64,000 bases of DNA from Mesorhizobium sp. M00.F.Ca.ET.216.01.1.1 (GCF_004010325.2 NZ_SADR02000016.1:58380-122379), one strand, 5' to 3'; counted from the first letter of the stretch, positions 8,435-18,905 are shown. The notes: a model not told the origin generated them from the letters alone. Numbers and translations: made by a program.

Positions 8435-8740
8435 CACGACGGGTTTTCTCCTTCATATCGAGTTTGTCCCGTCACGGATTAAACTCACTTCAATCAACGG
8501 TCAACAATCACTTTGCTGCCGACTCCCTCGGAGCAGGCCCTCGTCAGCCTCATTGAATTCTCCCCTCAGTAGGGGCGGCAGTGACATATCCTCGGCGATC
8601 CGCTCCGGGCTCGGCGTGGCACGAACGATGCCATGCCGGCGGGGCCCTCGCACAGGAAGCGCGTGCCACGACCTTCGCCGTTACGCCTGTCTTCCCCGTC
8701 AGTCTGAAGCCAGAGGAGACCGGTGGAATCGGAAATCATG
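8390..8740. repeat. repA-leader duplication, copy 1
   Basis: This stretch, from the first codons of the acyltransferase gene leftwards into its promoter region, is a diverged copy of 13205-13545. Shared landmarks in order are CTCCTTTTCATACGGAG, a GTCCCGTCACGG/GTTCCGTCACGG block, AAACTCACTTCA(A/G)TCAACGG, CATTGAATTCT, CAGTGACAT, GATCCGCTCCGG and ACGAACGATGCCATGCCGG. Identity is high enough to follow by eye over ~330 bases with small indels. In copy 2 it drives the repA paralogue, in copy 1 the acyltransferase. Confidence 0.8.
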
Positions 8741-8985
8741 CCGTCCGGCGAGTTGAACCTCAAGATCAAAGCAGGGTCAGAGCCGTTCGGTATATCGCAA
8801 GCTCAGAACTTCCGGGCTGGCATCGAGGCCGGCATCTCTTGCCTCAAACGCGCTTATGGCTTGGGGCGCGGCACCTGGCGCGGCTCGACTCGGCGAGCGT
8901 CGGCCAATGCCCCATGATCCCATCGCAGCCAGATCGCTCTTCTCGCCATGACCTGCACGGCATTTTGCCATCAGGCGTTCCAAGA
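8740..8985 (+). pseudogene. DDE transposase C-terminal remnant (ISNCY-like)
   Basis: Within a short open frame the peptide FRAGIEAGISCLKRAYGL followed by GTWRG is the signature near the C-terminus of a DDE transposase group often filed as ISNCY. The rest of the frame is degraded and no start or end repeats are visible. Confidence 0.5.
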
Positions 8986-8989
8986 AACA

Positions 8990-9530
8990 CGCGTTAGCCG
9001 GCGTAAGCCCCTTGATCTATGTTCCCCTGGCGGTGCGCGGGAGCTACGCCCTCACCACATGGCCGTGGCCGAAAATGGCCTCCCGCTGCGCGTCAGGGAT
9101 GTCGGATCGAAGGACGCATCGGAGCGAATCTCGAGAACCGCCGACATGATGGAACTATGGCATCTCCTGGATCGTAAGCCCCGGCAGCTGTCCGGCGGGC
9201 AGAGGCAACGAGTCGCCATGGGGCGGGCGGCAATTCGAGAGCCCAAGCTTTTCGTGCCGATGACCGCTCTACAACCTAGACACGAAGCTCAGGGGAAACA
9301 TTGGCGCAGATTCGCCAGCTGCACAGGGAACTCGGGGCGACGTCGATATATGTCACGCACGGACCAGGTCGAGGCGATGACGCTGGCGGACCGCACGGTC
9401 TGCTCAAAGACGGCGTTTGCCAGCAGGTCGGCACACCCCTCGGACCTCTATTCGAAGCCCGCGAACACTTCACGGCAGGTTTTGGGAGGGTCCAATGTTC
9501 GACGGCCTCGGGTTCACCGAACAAATTCCA
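8990..9530 (+). pseudogene. Sugar-type ABC transporter ATP-binding protein (UgpC/MalK-like), shattered
   Basis: Scattered in-frame pieces of an ABC ATPase: HHMAVAENGLPLRVRDV, then RTADMMELWHLLDRKPRQLSGGQRQRVAMGRA with the LSGGQ signature, then in a second frame IRQLHRELGATSIYVTH (switch-His region) and LLKDGVCQQVGTP. The Walker A end is missing, Walker B is scrambled (FVPMTALQ where FLFDEPLSNLD is expected), and at least two frameshifts are present. It is clearly a dead gene. Confidence 0.75.
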
Positions 9531-9825
9531 CCATCGCTACATGACAAGTATGCATCGGATCGGCCATCACCTTGGGAATTCGGTCCGAGCATCTGGAAGT
9601 CCAGGACACAGAGGTGGCTCGGTTTGTCGCCGACCGCCGAAGGTGAAGGCCAACAGCAAGAGGATCGGTTTCAAACCGAGTGGCCGCAAGCCGGGGCGTC
9701 GGACTGATTTCACGAACGATCCAGGGTCATTGCCCGACGTAGCAGGCGCTTTCCCGCCTTGATGCGGCGGAATAATCAGCTGCATTCATGGTTTTAAAGT
9801 TAACGCCAAGGGGTGTCCCTCACCC

Positions 9826-9871
9826 GCCCCGATCTGCCCTTACAACCCGGACCAGCCGGTTAGATCGGGGC
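9826..9871. other. Perfect 10-bp inverted repeat
   Basis: GCCCCGATCT and AGATCGGGGC form a perfect 10-bp stem with a 26-base spacer. There is no T run after it. It lies next to what looks like the left end of an IS21-type element (TGACATTTTAACTTTG near 9889). Role unknown. Confidence 0.5.
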
Positions 9872-9884
9872 TGATCCTCCTGCG

Positions 9885-10490
9885 CACAAGTGACATTTTA
9901 ACTTTGCCCCACGGCGGACATTTCAATCTCGCCGCCACATCAAACGGTGTAGCCAAAGCGAACCGCTTTACAAAAGCCGACTTCAGCGAGCTTCGCCAGG
10001 CCATCGGCATCGTTCGTGTTTTGTTGAGTCCCGCTTAGGCGCACGAGAACTTGTCACCGGCCAGACCGGCACCGAAAGTCATGGCTGGCCTGTGCCTTCG
10101 GCCGTCAGGCAGCACGGCTCGATCATTCCGTGCTCTACCTGCGCGTTCCACGGCTCTTCGAGGACCTGGCGCTCGCCCGCCTTGATGGCCGCTACCCCCG
10201 CCTCATCGACAAGCTCACGCGCGTGCAGCTCCTCATCCTCGACGACTTCGGAACCCACTCCCTCACTGACCAGCAGCGCTTCCATCTGTTCGAAATCGTT
10301 GAGGAACGCTATCGGCGCAAACCACCCTGATCACCGCCCAGGTCCCGGTGGCCAGATGGCATGACCTGATCGCCGAACCAAACATCAGAGGCCGCCGCCA
10401 TTCTCGACAGGATCGTTCACAACGCCCACCGCAGTGCTCCAGGGCGACAGCATGCGAAAGCAAAAAGCCGCGCCCCTCTTGACCGGCACT
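9885..10490 (+). pseudogene. IS21-family remnant with istB helper ATPase fragments
   Basis: After IS21-like end sequence (TGACATTTTAACTTTG... and GGACATTTCAATC) there are IstB pieces: VLYLRVPRLFEDLALARLDGRYPRLI, then LLILDDFGTHSLT (Walker B), FEIVEERYRRK, ITAQVPVARWHDLIAEP and DRIVHNA in a further frame. The Walker A half is lost and there are at least two frameshifts. Non-functional. Confidence 0.75.
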
Positions 10491-10589
10491 CAAAACGGCG
10501 AAATCAATCATATATGAACCAGACAAGGCACCCAAGGACTGACACCGCCAAACTGTCCCGGCATTGGTGAAACTGCTATATAACGGAAC

Positions 10590-11060
10590 TCTTGTCCGGC
10601 TTTTGCGAAATCCGCACAGAACCTTCCGCTCCCGGCAGACGCGACAGCGATCCTCCTCCTCGGGGCTCGGTGCATTGACCATAGCGCATACGCGCGGCTC
10701 TCCACGCTTGAGGGCCAATAGCGCGCGAACCAACGCTTCACCATCCAGCCTGTCCGTCTTCGCGCGCCGCCGTCTGCGCGATGTTGCTATCGAAGCCGGA
10801 TCAACGACATAGCTTTCAAAGCCGTTCGCCTTGAGAACACGATCGATCCAGAAGCCGTCAAGTCCGGCTTCCCGGATGGTCACAAAACTGATCGCCCGTA
10901 CGCAATCGCGCCTTCTCTTAAAGTTGAGAAAACTATCCAGCAATGCGGCCACATCACCGCCGCTCACCGCGTGTTTCGACATCTTCTCACCGTTTCGCGG
11001 CGACAACGAAGTGATCAACCAGGTGGAACGGCTCAGTTCCAACGAAACGAAAATTGCACA
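10590..11060 (-). pseudogene. IS110-family transposase, N-terminal half
   Basis: The minus strand shows the RuvC-like N-terminal domain of IS110 transposases: LSRSTWLITSLSP, FVTIREAGLDGFWIDRVL, FESYVVDPASIATSRRRRRAKTDRLDGEALVRALLA and ERKVL. It breaks off at about 10600; the C-terminal transposase_20 domain is absent. A short related scrap sharing TGTCCGGCTTATGCGAAATG lies at 11229-11252. Similar IS110 debris occurs at 53.1 and 58.2 kb. Confidence 0.8.
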
Positions 11061-11379
11061 AGATCAGTGCGGATAGCGGTTGGTATATGCGCTTGGGAAG
11101 TTACAGCTTCCATGACGGCGTCTCCTATGAGTGAGTGCGTTATCGCAGCCTCACTTTGCAGAGCGCCGGCCGCTATTCACTTCCCATGGGATCTTAGTGA
11201 AACAAGTGTCCGCCGACTTAGCGGAATCCCTGTCCGGCTTATGCGAAATGCGAGGCATCATTGGAGTCGGTCTTGTTGAGTGTCTCGTTCAAATACCTTT
11301 TGCGCGTGCCGGGCTTCAATGCAGATCGCCGGAGCCCCTTCGGCCGTTAGCGCATGATAGAACCACGTCGACAGCGGCC

Positions 11380-11545
11380 CGCTTTGAAGACGACGCGCTT
11401 GGCGTGCGGCGCGTGTTTGCGGACAATGTCAGCGCTGCCCAGGAAGTGCCTTGGCTATCGGACGCCAGCCGAGGTGTTCATGGGGCATGCGCGATTGCGG
11501 GTAATCCTCTACCCTCCACTCGTCATTGTTGCACTTGGATTAGAT
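11380..11545 (+). pseudogene. IS30-type transposase C-terminal remnant
   Basis: A short open stretch contains CLRTMSALPRKCLGYRTP followed by AEVF, the hallmark end of IS30-family transposases (normally RPRKCLGYRTPxEVF). No other part is recognisable. The bases from here to 11790 hold no supportable gene. Confidence 0.6.
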
Positions 11546-11790
11546 TCTCCACAATGGAAGGGCGGAAGGTGACGGGCAGGCACTGCAGGCAGCGAATGAC
11601 GTCAGAAGGCATGTAGACGACCTCCTCCGCGGCGATGGACAGTGCCAGATCCTCAGACGCAGCGCAGTTCCAGGCGCGCCGGCGCAGCGTCCAGGCAGAA
11701 ATGCGGCCCCTGAGGGCATCTTGCCCTCTCTGACGGATGGGTTTGTGGTCAACTTGCGTTCAGCGGATGTCAGGCGACTTTTTCTGGACA

Positions 11791-11973
11791 TCACCGGCCC
11801 CAAGCTCTGTGCATCAAACATACGATGGAGGCACTCCATCGCGAGGTTATTTGTAGCTCCCGCAAATCGCGAGAGTGCGATCTCATAAAAGCGTCCGCCA
11901 TGGCGTTGGCCTCCTTCAAGAGCTCAGCTGGTTCGTACAACATCGAGCGCATGCGCTGCGTGCGTGGGCTCAT
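11791..11973 (-). CDS. Short unknown ORF coupled to the repA paralogue
   Basis: A 60-codon frame whose ATG overlaps the repA-paralogue stop (ATGA), the position that repB would occupy in a repABC operon. The first ~45 residues (EPAELLKEANAMADAFMRSH, helical and acidic/basic) look coding. They do not resemble the RepB N-terminus known to me, and the tail runs into unrelated DNA. It may be a truncated partner gene. Function unknown. Confidence 0.35.
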   Translation of the reverse strand: MSPRTQRMRSMLYEPAELLKEANAMADAFMRSHSRDLRELQITSRWSASIVCLMHRAWGR

Positions 11974-13259
11974 TTGCTAAGCCTCCTTGATGGGGGTTTC
12001 GCCTTACCTGCAGTCGTCGAGCGCGAAGCCTGCGACACATAAATCGGGGGACGGCCCCAAACCTCGGATATGATGTCCATTACCTCCGCATTGGTGGAAT
12101 TCAGCGATTCTATCGCTTGCTCGTATGCCGATCGGCCTACCGCTCCCGCTGACAGCTCATACAACGATCGGTTTTTGAGCCGCGCTTCCCGGATCGCGTT
12201 CGATTCCCAGACGGTCGCAGTCAAGAGATCATCCCCCAGGGAGTCCCGCAGTAGTGCGACCGTCTCCTGCTCTGAGACGTCGCGCGGGTCGTGTCTTGTT
12301 ACCAAGAATTTGATAAAATCATAATTTACGGACCTCCCAGCTTTTTCGATCAAGGAGACGGAATGCGAGAAAACGTTGAGGAACATGGCCATTGACGCAA
12401 TATCAGCCAATTGCGGGCGGACCATCACCAGCACGCCGGTCGCTGCTTCAAACGCACCCACGGTCAAGAAGCTGTATTCAGGTGCACAGTGGATCACGAC
12501 GACGTCGTAATCCGCCTCGACGTCCTTGATCGCAGACACCATTCTGACGCTAGCATCTGGGAGCCTCAAGCCCTCGCTTCTGTAGCGCCGCGAACTTTCC
12601 TGCTCGAACTCGCCGAGCTCGAAAGAGCCCGGCACGAGATCAAGACCATCAAAATGGGTCGATCGGATTGCAGTACGTATACTGGCCCGGTAGTCATCAT
12701 AGCGCACCGCGGCATACATGCTCGCATTGTGGACGGGAATGATACTCGAGAAGTAACCGAACATTTCCGACAATGAGCCCTTCGGATCGAGATCTACAGC
12801 GAGAACGCGGAATCCTTGAAGTGCAAGGCCCTGAACCAGATAGAACGCTGTAGTGGTTCTTGCGGGGCCGGCGGCTACTGAGATGATCTGTAGTTTCTCA
12901 CCCTCGCGCCTCCGCGGGCAAAATTTCAAAGCCTCTTTCGGACGGGCCGAAGCGAGATAAGCACGAAGGTCGTTGATCTGTCGAAGCGTATAGGAGCGTC
13001 GCCCTGCGGTCCCTAGCTCCGGTGTTGGCCCCAGACCATCAATTGACAACTGGCGCAGATAACTGTCCGACACACTGAGAATCTCGGCGACCTCTCCCAA
13101 CGAGAAAGAGCGCAAGGTCATGTGGTCTGGAAATGGATAATTGATAGCGGCGCCGCGCGCGCGTACGCGATCCCAGAGTTCTCCGCCCTGACGCTGAATG
13201 CGCTCCGACGTTGTCTCCTTTTCATACGGAGAACTTACAGGTTGTGGCATAATGGGCAT
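11970..13259 (-). CDS. RepA/ParA-like partition protein with degenerate ATP-binding site
   Basis: A full-length (429-residue) relative of RepABC-plasmid RepA. The N-terminal domain with the helix-turn-helix (LGEVAEILSVSDSYLRQLSIDG...GRRSYTL, about 55-93) is well conserved. The ParA core follows, with LAVDLDPKGSLSEMFGY intact. The P-loop, normally FKGGSGKTTT, reads VAAGPARTTT (about 129-138): three residues shorter and without the catalytic lysine. The Walker B segment, normally VIDCPP, reads VIHCAP (about 256-261). ATP binding or hydrolysis is therefore unlikely, yet the frame is open end to end. No repB, repC or replication origin is visible. A DNA-binding regulator that no longer partitions is one possibility. 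Confidence 0.85.
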   Translation of the reverse strand: MPIMPQPVSSPYEKETTSERIQRQGGELWDRVRARGAAINYPFPDHMTLRSFSLGEVAEILSVSDSYLRQLSIDGLGPTPELGTAGRRSYTLRQINDLRAYLASARPKEALKFCPRRREGEKLQIISVAAGPARTTTAFYLVQGLALQGFRVLAVDLDPKGSLSEMFGYFSSIIPVHNASMYAAVRYDDYRASIRTAIRSTHFDGLDLVPGSFELGEFEQESSRRYRSEGLRLPDASVRMVSAIKDVEADYDVVVIHCAPEYSFLTVGAFEAATGVLVMVRPQLADIASMAMFLNVFSHSVSLIEKAGRSVNYDFIKFLVTRHDPRDVSEQETVALLRDSLGDDLLTATVWESNAIREARLKNRSLYELSAGAVGRSAYEQAIESLNSTNAEVMDIISEVWGRPPIYVSQASRSTTAGKAKPPSRRLSK

Positions 13260-13545
13260 CACAACGGTTTTTTTCTTGCATGTCGATTTGTTCCGTCACG
13301 GCTTAAACTCACTTCAGTCAACGGTCAACCAGCTTGCCGCCGGCGCCATCGGAGCAGGCCTTTCGTCAGCATCATTGAATTCTTGTGATTGTTTCCTCTT
13401 AGTGGGGGCGCAGTGACATTTCCTGGCGATCCGCTCCGGGGTCCGGCGTGGGCTCGTCTTCGGCCGGGACGAACGATGCCATGCCGGCGGGGCATTCACA
13501 CAGAAGCACGCGCCACGGCCCTCGCCGTTACCCCGTTATGTCCCC
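13205..13545. repeat. repA-leader duplication, copy 2
   Basis: Diverged copy of 8390-8740 covering the first ~18 codons of the repA paralogue and about 280 bases upstream. Includes the same CTCCTTTTCATACGGAG, CGTCACGGCTTAAACTCACTTC, GAATTCT and ACGAACGATGCCATGCCGG blocks. The conservation of non-coding sequence suggests that promoter or operator elements of repA lie here. Confidence 0.8.
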
Positions 13546-13599
13546 CGCAACATTTGGAACAACGGCCCTCAATGACGTCGCGAGCCATCTCCTCTCGAC

Positions 13600-14715
13600 G
13601 CCGGCCGTCAAACGCGCATTCCTGTGGATGTTCATTCGGTCCTCCGAGAATCACAGAAGCTTCGACAACCTCAGCTTTCCCGGTCGGGACCGAATAAACA
13701 TGTGTGGAGTTCTTGCGCCGGTTCCTCAGCCGGCGTTCCATCTGTACTTTGGCCAGCGCCAGACGGTCGAGCTCCTTGAGCCCAGCCGCGGCCTCTGCAA
13801 ACGCATCGAGCACTGCCAGCAGCCGGATGGTCTTTTCCCGCGCGCGCCGCCGATCCCGCGGCACGATGCGCAGTCCGGCATTGAGGCAAAACAGATGCGA
13901 ACCGACCTTGCCGCGCTGCCTGAGCAGCGCTGCAACCAGCAGCGGCCCGAGCCAATGCTGGTGCTGCAGCGGCTCTATGTGCTGCCACGCGTCCCAGGCG
14001 ATCGCCGCGGCCAGGATGGCCGGCATGTTTTTTCACCTGGTCGACGACGGCGAGCCAGTCGGCAAGCCGCCGGTCCTCGTCGAGTCGAGATCGCGGATCA
14101 GCGGCCCGAAGCTGTCCGGCAAGGCCTCGCGCGCGTTTGCCCCCCTGCCCTGCCGTGTCGACAGCCAGGCCGTCCGCACTCCGCGGCACCAAATCTTCGC
14201 CCGCCAGCAGCCGGCTGGAGCGGGCCAGCACGGCATCGATCTCCGCCAGCTCTTCGCTCAGCGCATCCATTTGTTCGGTTTCATCGGCCAGCACGCTGTC
14301 GCCGGCGTCGTCGTCCAGCCCGGCGGCGGCTGCCGCGGCACCGGTGGCAGTCCGCCCCGCGTCCGCCCCATTGCGGCCGTCGCCCTGCCCTTCGCGGCCG
14401 CGCAGCGCCAAAAGGCCGGGTCGCGACAGCGCCCAGGCGGGGTTTGTGCGCAAGAATCCGGCGCCGGACGCGCGGCACGGCATGCGCGCGGGTGAGTTCG
14501 TGGGTCGGGTGCGGATGTCTATGTGGGCATCGTGCAGCACGAGATCTTCGACATGAACGACTCCCCGTCCAGCCACAGCACAGCAGCGGCGTCGGCAAAG
14601 TTCTGGGGCTCGATCCAGCCGCCACGAACCGGCGATCGGGCCACGCGCTCGTCGAGGCGGGCGAGACGGTCTTCGGCTGTCGCTTTTACTTCCCGATTTC
14701 AAACAGGGAAAAGTC
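13600..14715 (-). pseudogene. DUF1612 / helix-turn-helix protein of rhizobial plasmids, frameshifted
   Basis: On the minus strand, in order: VHVEDLVLHDAHIDIR, then (another frame) HELTRAHAV, then NPAWALSRPGLLALRGREG, an acidic linker, ALSEELAEIDAVLARSSRLLAGED, ADWLAVVDQ, and in a third frame PAILAAAIAWDAWQHIEPLQHQHWLGPLLVAALLRQRG...HLFCLNAGLRIVPRDRRRARE. This is the order of the DUF1612 family, often called RHE_PE00001-like, commonly near repABC loci. The C-terminal DNA-binding part is missing and several frameshifts are present. Its place just upstream of the repA paralogue fits a decayed replicon segment. Confidence 0.75.
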
Positions 14716-14879
14716 AGGTGTTGGTTAGGTTTAGGCGCTACGACAGCCCCGATTTTTCGCTAACGATTTCACTGACTGCTCGATTTGCCGCACCGATTGC
14801 ACAACCGGAAAGCCGCACCCGGCACGTCGCATTCCGACGAAGCATGGTCGGCGCACGTCGTCTCGCTCGCGAGCTCGAC

Positions 14880-15612
14880 AGGATTCTCGACGGTTCGGGC
14901 CAAGACGCGCGGCAATCAACCGGGCCGCGGCCGAGCTGCGCCTCTCGACCCGCCAAGTCTACAATCTGCTGGCGCGCTACCGCAACGATCGGACCGTGAC
15001 GTCGCTGCTGCCCCAGTCGGATGGCAGCCACAAGAAGCGCCTTGATCAAGGCATCGAGGCGATCATTGCGACGACGTTGCGAGAGCGGTGGCTCGTGCTG
15101 GAGGCTCCGCCGCTCGCTCCCGTCGTGGCCGAGATCCGCGCTCGCTGCGAAGAGGCCGGCTTGGCCGCTCCGTCCTATCTCACGGTCGCCGGCCGGATAC
15201 CGGGCTGTTCAGCCCCGAGGAGATCGCGAGGAAACGGTCCGCCAATCCGAAGCATCTCCAGCGGCTCAAACCGCGGCCGGGATACATCCATGCGGCGCCT
15301 CCGCTCGATGTCTGCCAGATCGATCACACGCCCTACCGACATCAACTTCGTGGAGGTCGTCGACGGCGGCGGAACGTTCATCGGTCGGGCATATCTCACG
15401 ATCGTCACCGACGTGGCCACCCGCTGCATTCTTGGCTTCTGCCTCACCCTCGAGAAGCCGTCGGCGCTGTCGGTCGCGCTCTGCCTGGCGCACGCCATGT
15501 GTCCAAGGAGGCATGGTTGGCCGCGCGCGGCATCGTGTTCGGTCGACCACGGTCGCTCGTCACCGACTCAGCCAAGCAGTTCAAAGGACATGCCTTCCAG
15601 CGCGGGTGCGGC
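14880..15612 (+). pseudogene. TniA/TnsB/Mu-type DDE transposase, fragment
   Basis: Pieces in three frames: a helix-turn-helix with STRQVYNLLARYRNDRTVTSLLP, then GIEAIIATTLRERWL, PEEIARKRSANPKHLQRLKPRPGYIHAAPPLDVCQIDHT (first catalytic Asp), DINFVEVVDGGGTFIGRAYLTIVTDVATRCILGFCLTLEKPSALSVALCLAHA (rve/integrase core with second Asp) and VTDSAKQFKGHAFQRGC. This is the retroviral-integrase-like core of TniA/TnsB transposases. Frameshifts near 15200, 15330 and 15500 kill it, and it is cut at about 15612 where an unrelated minus-strand gene begins. Partner genes tniB/tniQ are not present. Confidence 0.75.
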
Positions 15613-16674
15613 GGGCTTTGAGCGGCGACTTGTCTGCCACCTGCACGCGCGCCGCCGCTGCCAGCAGGTCGGTCTGGATGCGCCGCTCGGCATCGACGAT
15701 GACTACGGCATGGCTGCGGCCGTCGGTGAGCACGGGAAGCAGGCTCATCGCCGGCGTCTCGGGCGAGCCGGTGCCCGCCTTCGAGATCACGTCCTTCACC
15801 GTTTCGGTCGTCTGCGTCAGCTCGCGCAACCCCAGGGCACCGGCCAGTTGGCCGTTCGAATCGACCACTGGCAAGGTGCGGATGTTGTGGTCGAGAAGCT
15901 GCTTTTGGGCCTCGTCGGCGGTGGCATTTTCCGGCACCGAAATCACGTCACGGGACATGATGTCCCGGCAAAGCAGCGTTTGGTGCGAGCGCACCATGGC
16001 CTGCAGCTCGACCTGGCGCAGCAGCCTTTCGAGGTCGTCGCGGCCGATGTCGAATGTTTCGTCCAAACGGCGAGTGCCGTATCGACATCCTCGGGACGGA
16101 AGCCGACGCGCTTCGTGGCCGGTGGATCGGCGGTGCCGTGGGTGCTGGCCGCGGGTACATGGACATGCGGATAGTTGCGCCGCGACAGCCGGTGGAAGAG
16201 CAAGCCGAGCGCCACCAAAATTGTCGAGTTCAGCGCCACCGGCACCAACGGGAACAGGAAGCCGAAGCTGAGCACGGCCGGTCCGCCGAGCACGGCCGTC
16301 AGCGCCGCGGCACCGCCTGGCGGATGCAGGCTACGCGTGAATGACATGGCGGCGATCGCCAGCGCCACAGCGACGCCCGACGCGATTACCGGGTCGTGCA
16401 CGAAAAGCGCCACGGTCACGCCGACCAGTGCCGAGATCGAATTGCCGCCGACGATCGGCCAGGGCTGCGCGAGCGGGCTCGACGGCACAGCAAAGAGCAG
16501 CACGGCGGATGCGCCGAAAGGGGCCACCAGCAGCGCCACATGTGGCCCGCCGCCTATGGCAAGCCCGCTGATCACACTGGTCAGCGCAATGCTGATCGTG
16601 GCGCCGATGCAGGCGAACAACCGCTCGCGCAAGGTCGCGCCGGCGAGGATTGGGACGAAGAGGCGAAACGCCAT
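15612..16674 (-). pseudogene. HPP-family membrane protein with CBS domains, one frameshift
   Basis: The N-terminal ~170 residues are a four-helix HPP membrane domain (LLVAPFGASAVLLFAVPSSPLAQPWPIVGGN, MSFTRSLHPPGGAAALTAV). One missing base near 16060 separates it from paired CBS domains (CRDIMSRDVISVPENATADEAQKQLLDHNIRTLPVVDSNGQLAG). The C-terminus runs into transposase debris at about 15612 and so is probably truncated. HPP-CBS proteins are thought to be membrane transporters or sensors with nucleotide regulation. Confidence 0.8.
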
Positions 16675-18310
16675 GCTAAGCCTTGGAACGAGAGGAACTC
16701 TGCGCTGTTCGCAATGCCGCCGAAGCCACGGATTTGAAAGTCAAACCAATTCGAATATCTGCGGCCGGGGAGAATATTATTGCGGCACCGGTTTGTGCGT
16801 TCGCCGCCAGCGTCTGGTGCTTTTCAAATCGCGTCAGAGCCTGGGCGCGGAGTTATTGAAGCTATCGCTGAAGCGCCGATTTTTCCTTGTGAAGATATCC
16901 GTTCTGAGCCCATGGCCGCCATTGGTGAAGCAGTACCCGATGACAAGGACATGGTCATGCCCGACGTATCGGTAGATGCGCCGATTCCGGAGGATCGAAC
17001 GCACCGGCTGAAGGCAGACGGACTCGCAAGAAGAAGCGCTGGCAGAAAGACGTTTCTCTGCGGCCAGATGAACGATGGAGCGGCGCCTGCCATGGGTGCT
17101 CCGCCATAACCGAGCTGCGCGGTAGGTCAACTGCGCCAGGATTGAAGCTGCCCTGTCGAACTGTCCATGACAGGCCGGCAGCATCTTTGATCAGCCGCTC
17201 TCCCGTTTGGACGGCCACGAAGCCGGGTCTTACCGGGGAGAGGCTGCCGCTGGCGAGCAGGCCATCTGCTTAAAACGTTGTCGTAGCCGGTGAATGTTGA
17301 CGTAGCCGGTGAATTGAGTAGTTGCACGCCAAGCACACTTGCAGCCGAACATCATCTCTCCGCTGCTTTGGCCCGCAAGCAGGCGGCGCTCAGCGGGCTA
17401 GAAACAGGGCCTGCTGTTTTCTCCGCGGCGTCAGCCACACGATCACAGAACCGTCGATGCAGGCCCTCGCCTTTGCCGAGTGACTGCTCAAACAACCCCA
17501 ATTCGACGTGCTGCGGCAGCATGGCTGCGAAAGTGCGCGCCACTGAGCCAATCAGCGCGATAGGCTAGGGTTGACTACCCACACACCAACCGCCTCCCAA
17601 TGCCTCGATCGCAACTTCGCTCTTGGCCGGCGTCTCGCTTGTCCGCGGCATGCCCAAACCGTTGCAGATTCAGCGCTCCTCAAACAGATAAACAGGTTGC
17701 GCATGACATCAGAGCCGAAGATGGCCGATAGGACGGACGCCTTCTATCGCTTCATTCGTCCTTCCAAGCGCCGCCTTTTTTCCAATGAGCCCTCTTTGTC
17801 TTCGCTAAAATAGCCGAAGTTAAATTTCGAGCGTTTCGGCTTGCCGGAAATTAGGGTCTCGGTGGATAAACCCATGGCTTTTGGGGTGCTGGCAGGAAGA
17901 CCGATGCGCGGGCGTGGATGGATCAAGGCGTTGCGTCAAGACGAGGCTCGGCAGGTGCTTGCGCGCATTGCGGAACTGGGCGCGACCTCATAGCGCCCAC
18001 ACCTCAAGGACGCCATCGACGTTTCGAAGCCGGACATGAACTTCGCAATGCGAAGTTTCGCCTGGCGCGTCTCAAGGAATGCATCTCCGAAATACCGGAG
18101 AAACACAGGCGTTAGCGGAAGCTTCGTCGCTCTCAATGCTTGTAGCCGAACATCATCTCTCCGCGGCGATCAAATCGAGCCTCAGAAAATGCGGAATGGA
18201 AGGCGGTCCCGCCAAAGCGCGAATGGCTGGCCCCATCACCAAGTTCAGCCGGCTTTGCAGTCCTGTACAAGGATTCCGAAAGCCACCTGTCGCTCGCGTC
18301 CACTGGGGTT
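16675..18310. other. Gene-poor stretch with short repeats
   Basis: No gene I can support. Contents: a tandem repeat (CGTAGCCGGTGAAT at 17282 and 17300); a 26-bp element CTTGCAGCCGAACATCATCT(CTCCGC) at 17338-17363 repeated with one mismatch at 18139-18164; and a minus-strand open frame 17352-17543 (MARTFAAMLPQHVELGLFEQ...) that looks compositionally coding but has no recognisable family. The rest looks like shuffled coding scraps. Confidence 0.5.
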
Positions 18311-18905
18311 TCACACTGCTCGTCGATAGGTCCAGAGTTGTGCGGGGGGAACATTGCGAATGACGAAATCATAGTGAGAAACGATGTAACGGTCGGGCAT
18401 TTTGAGCACCGGTGACAGAAGACCGTAGGTGATTTGGATCACAGGTCGCCCGGCGGGGATTCGTGCAAGCAAATCCTCCAGCAGTGTGAGGCGCTGTTGC
18501 ATCGGAAAGCTCAACATCGGCACTGCGCTTATGACACAATCGAACTTTTCCCGGCGCTCCCCCAGGGTTTCTTCCAGGGCAAACGCATTGCCCAAGCGGA
18601 AATCCACTCCCGGAAAGCCTCGCACCAGGCCGTCATAGAAATCCTTGGAATATTCGACCGAAGTCAACCGATGCGGTTTGATGCCTCTTTCCAGGATGGC
18701 CCTGGTGATGACACCAGTCCCGGCACCAAGCTCCAAAAACCGGCAATCCAGAATGAGGGTTGACCACACTAGCCATGCGGCGCGCCGCATGGATCGACGT
18801 GGGCATGAGTGCGCCCACACCTTTCTTATCCTTCTGCCAACATTTGAAGAATTGCACTTCTTCCTCAAGTTTCTTGCCAAGTCGCTCTTTCAATCGAAAG
18901 ACCAT
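18311..18905 (-). pseudogene. pmtA: Phospholipid N-methyltransferase (PmtA-like), one frameshift
   Basis: Starts MVFRLKERLGKKLEEEVQFFKCWQ at 18905 with GGAG-type ribosome site upstream, then PTSIHAARRMASVV. After one extra T in a T run (near 18745) it continues FLELGAGTGVITRAILERG (SAM motif I), LTSVEYSKDFYDGL, SAVPMLSFP and IQITYGLLSPVL...NVPPAQLWTYRR. This is the Sinorhizobium-type PmtA architecture and length (about 198 residues); PmtA converts phosphatidylethanolamine toward phosphatidylcholine. A single homopolymer indel is the only lesion, so it may be a recent loss or an assembly error. Confidence 0.8.

Noticed and set aside
13448..14728. Long plus-strand open frame of 426 codons
   Set aside because: It is the antisense of the frameshifted DUF1612 gene in very GC-rich DNA; Arg/Pro/Ala-rich translation with no family features.
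15021..16271. Long plus-strand open frame of 416 codons
   Set aside because: Spans the transposase fragment in a wrong frame and the antisense of the HPP-CBS gene; the true motifs are in other frames.
17880..18115. RelE/HigB-like toxin
   Set aside because: A weak resemblance in one frame (PHLKD...), interrupted by stops and with no antitoxin partner.
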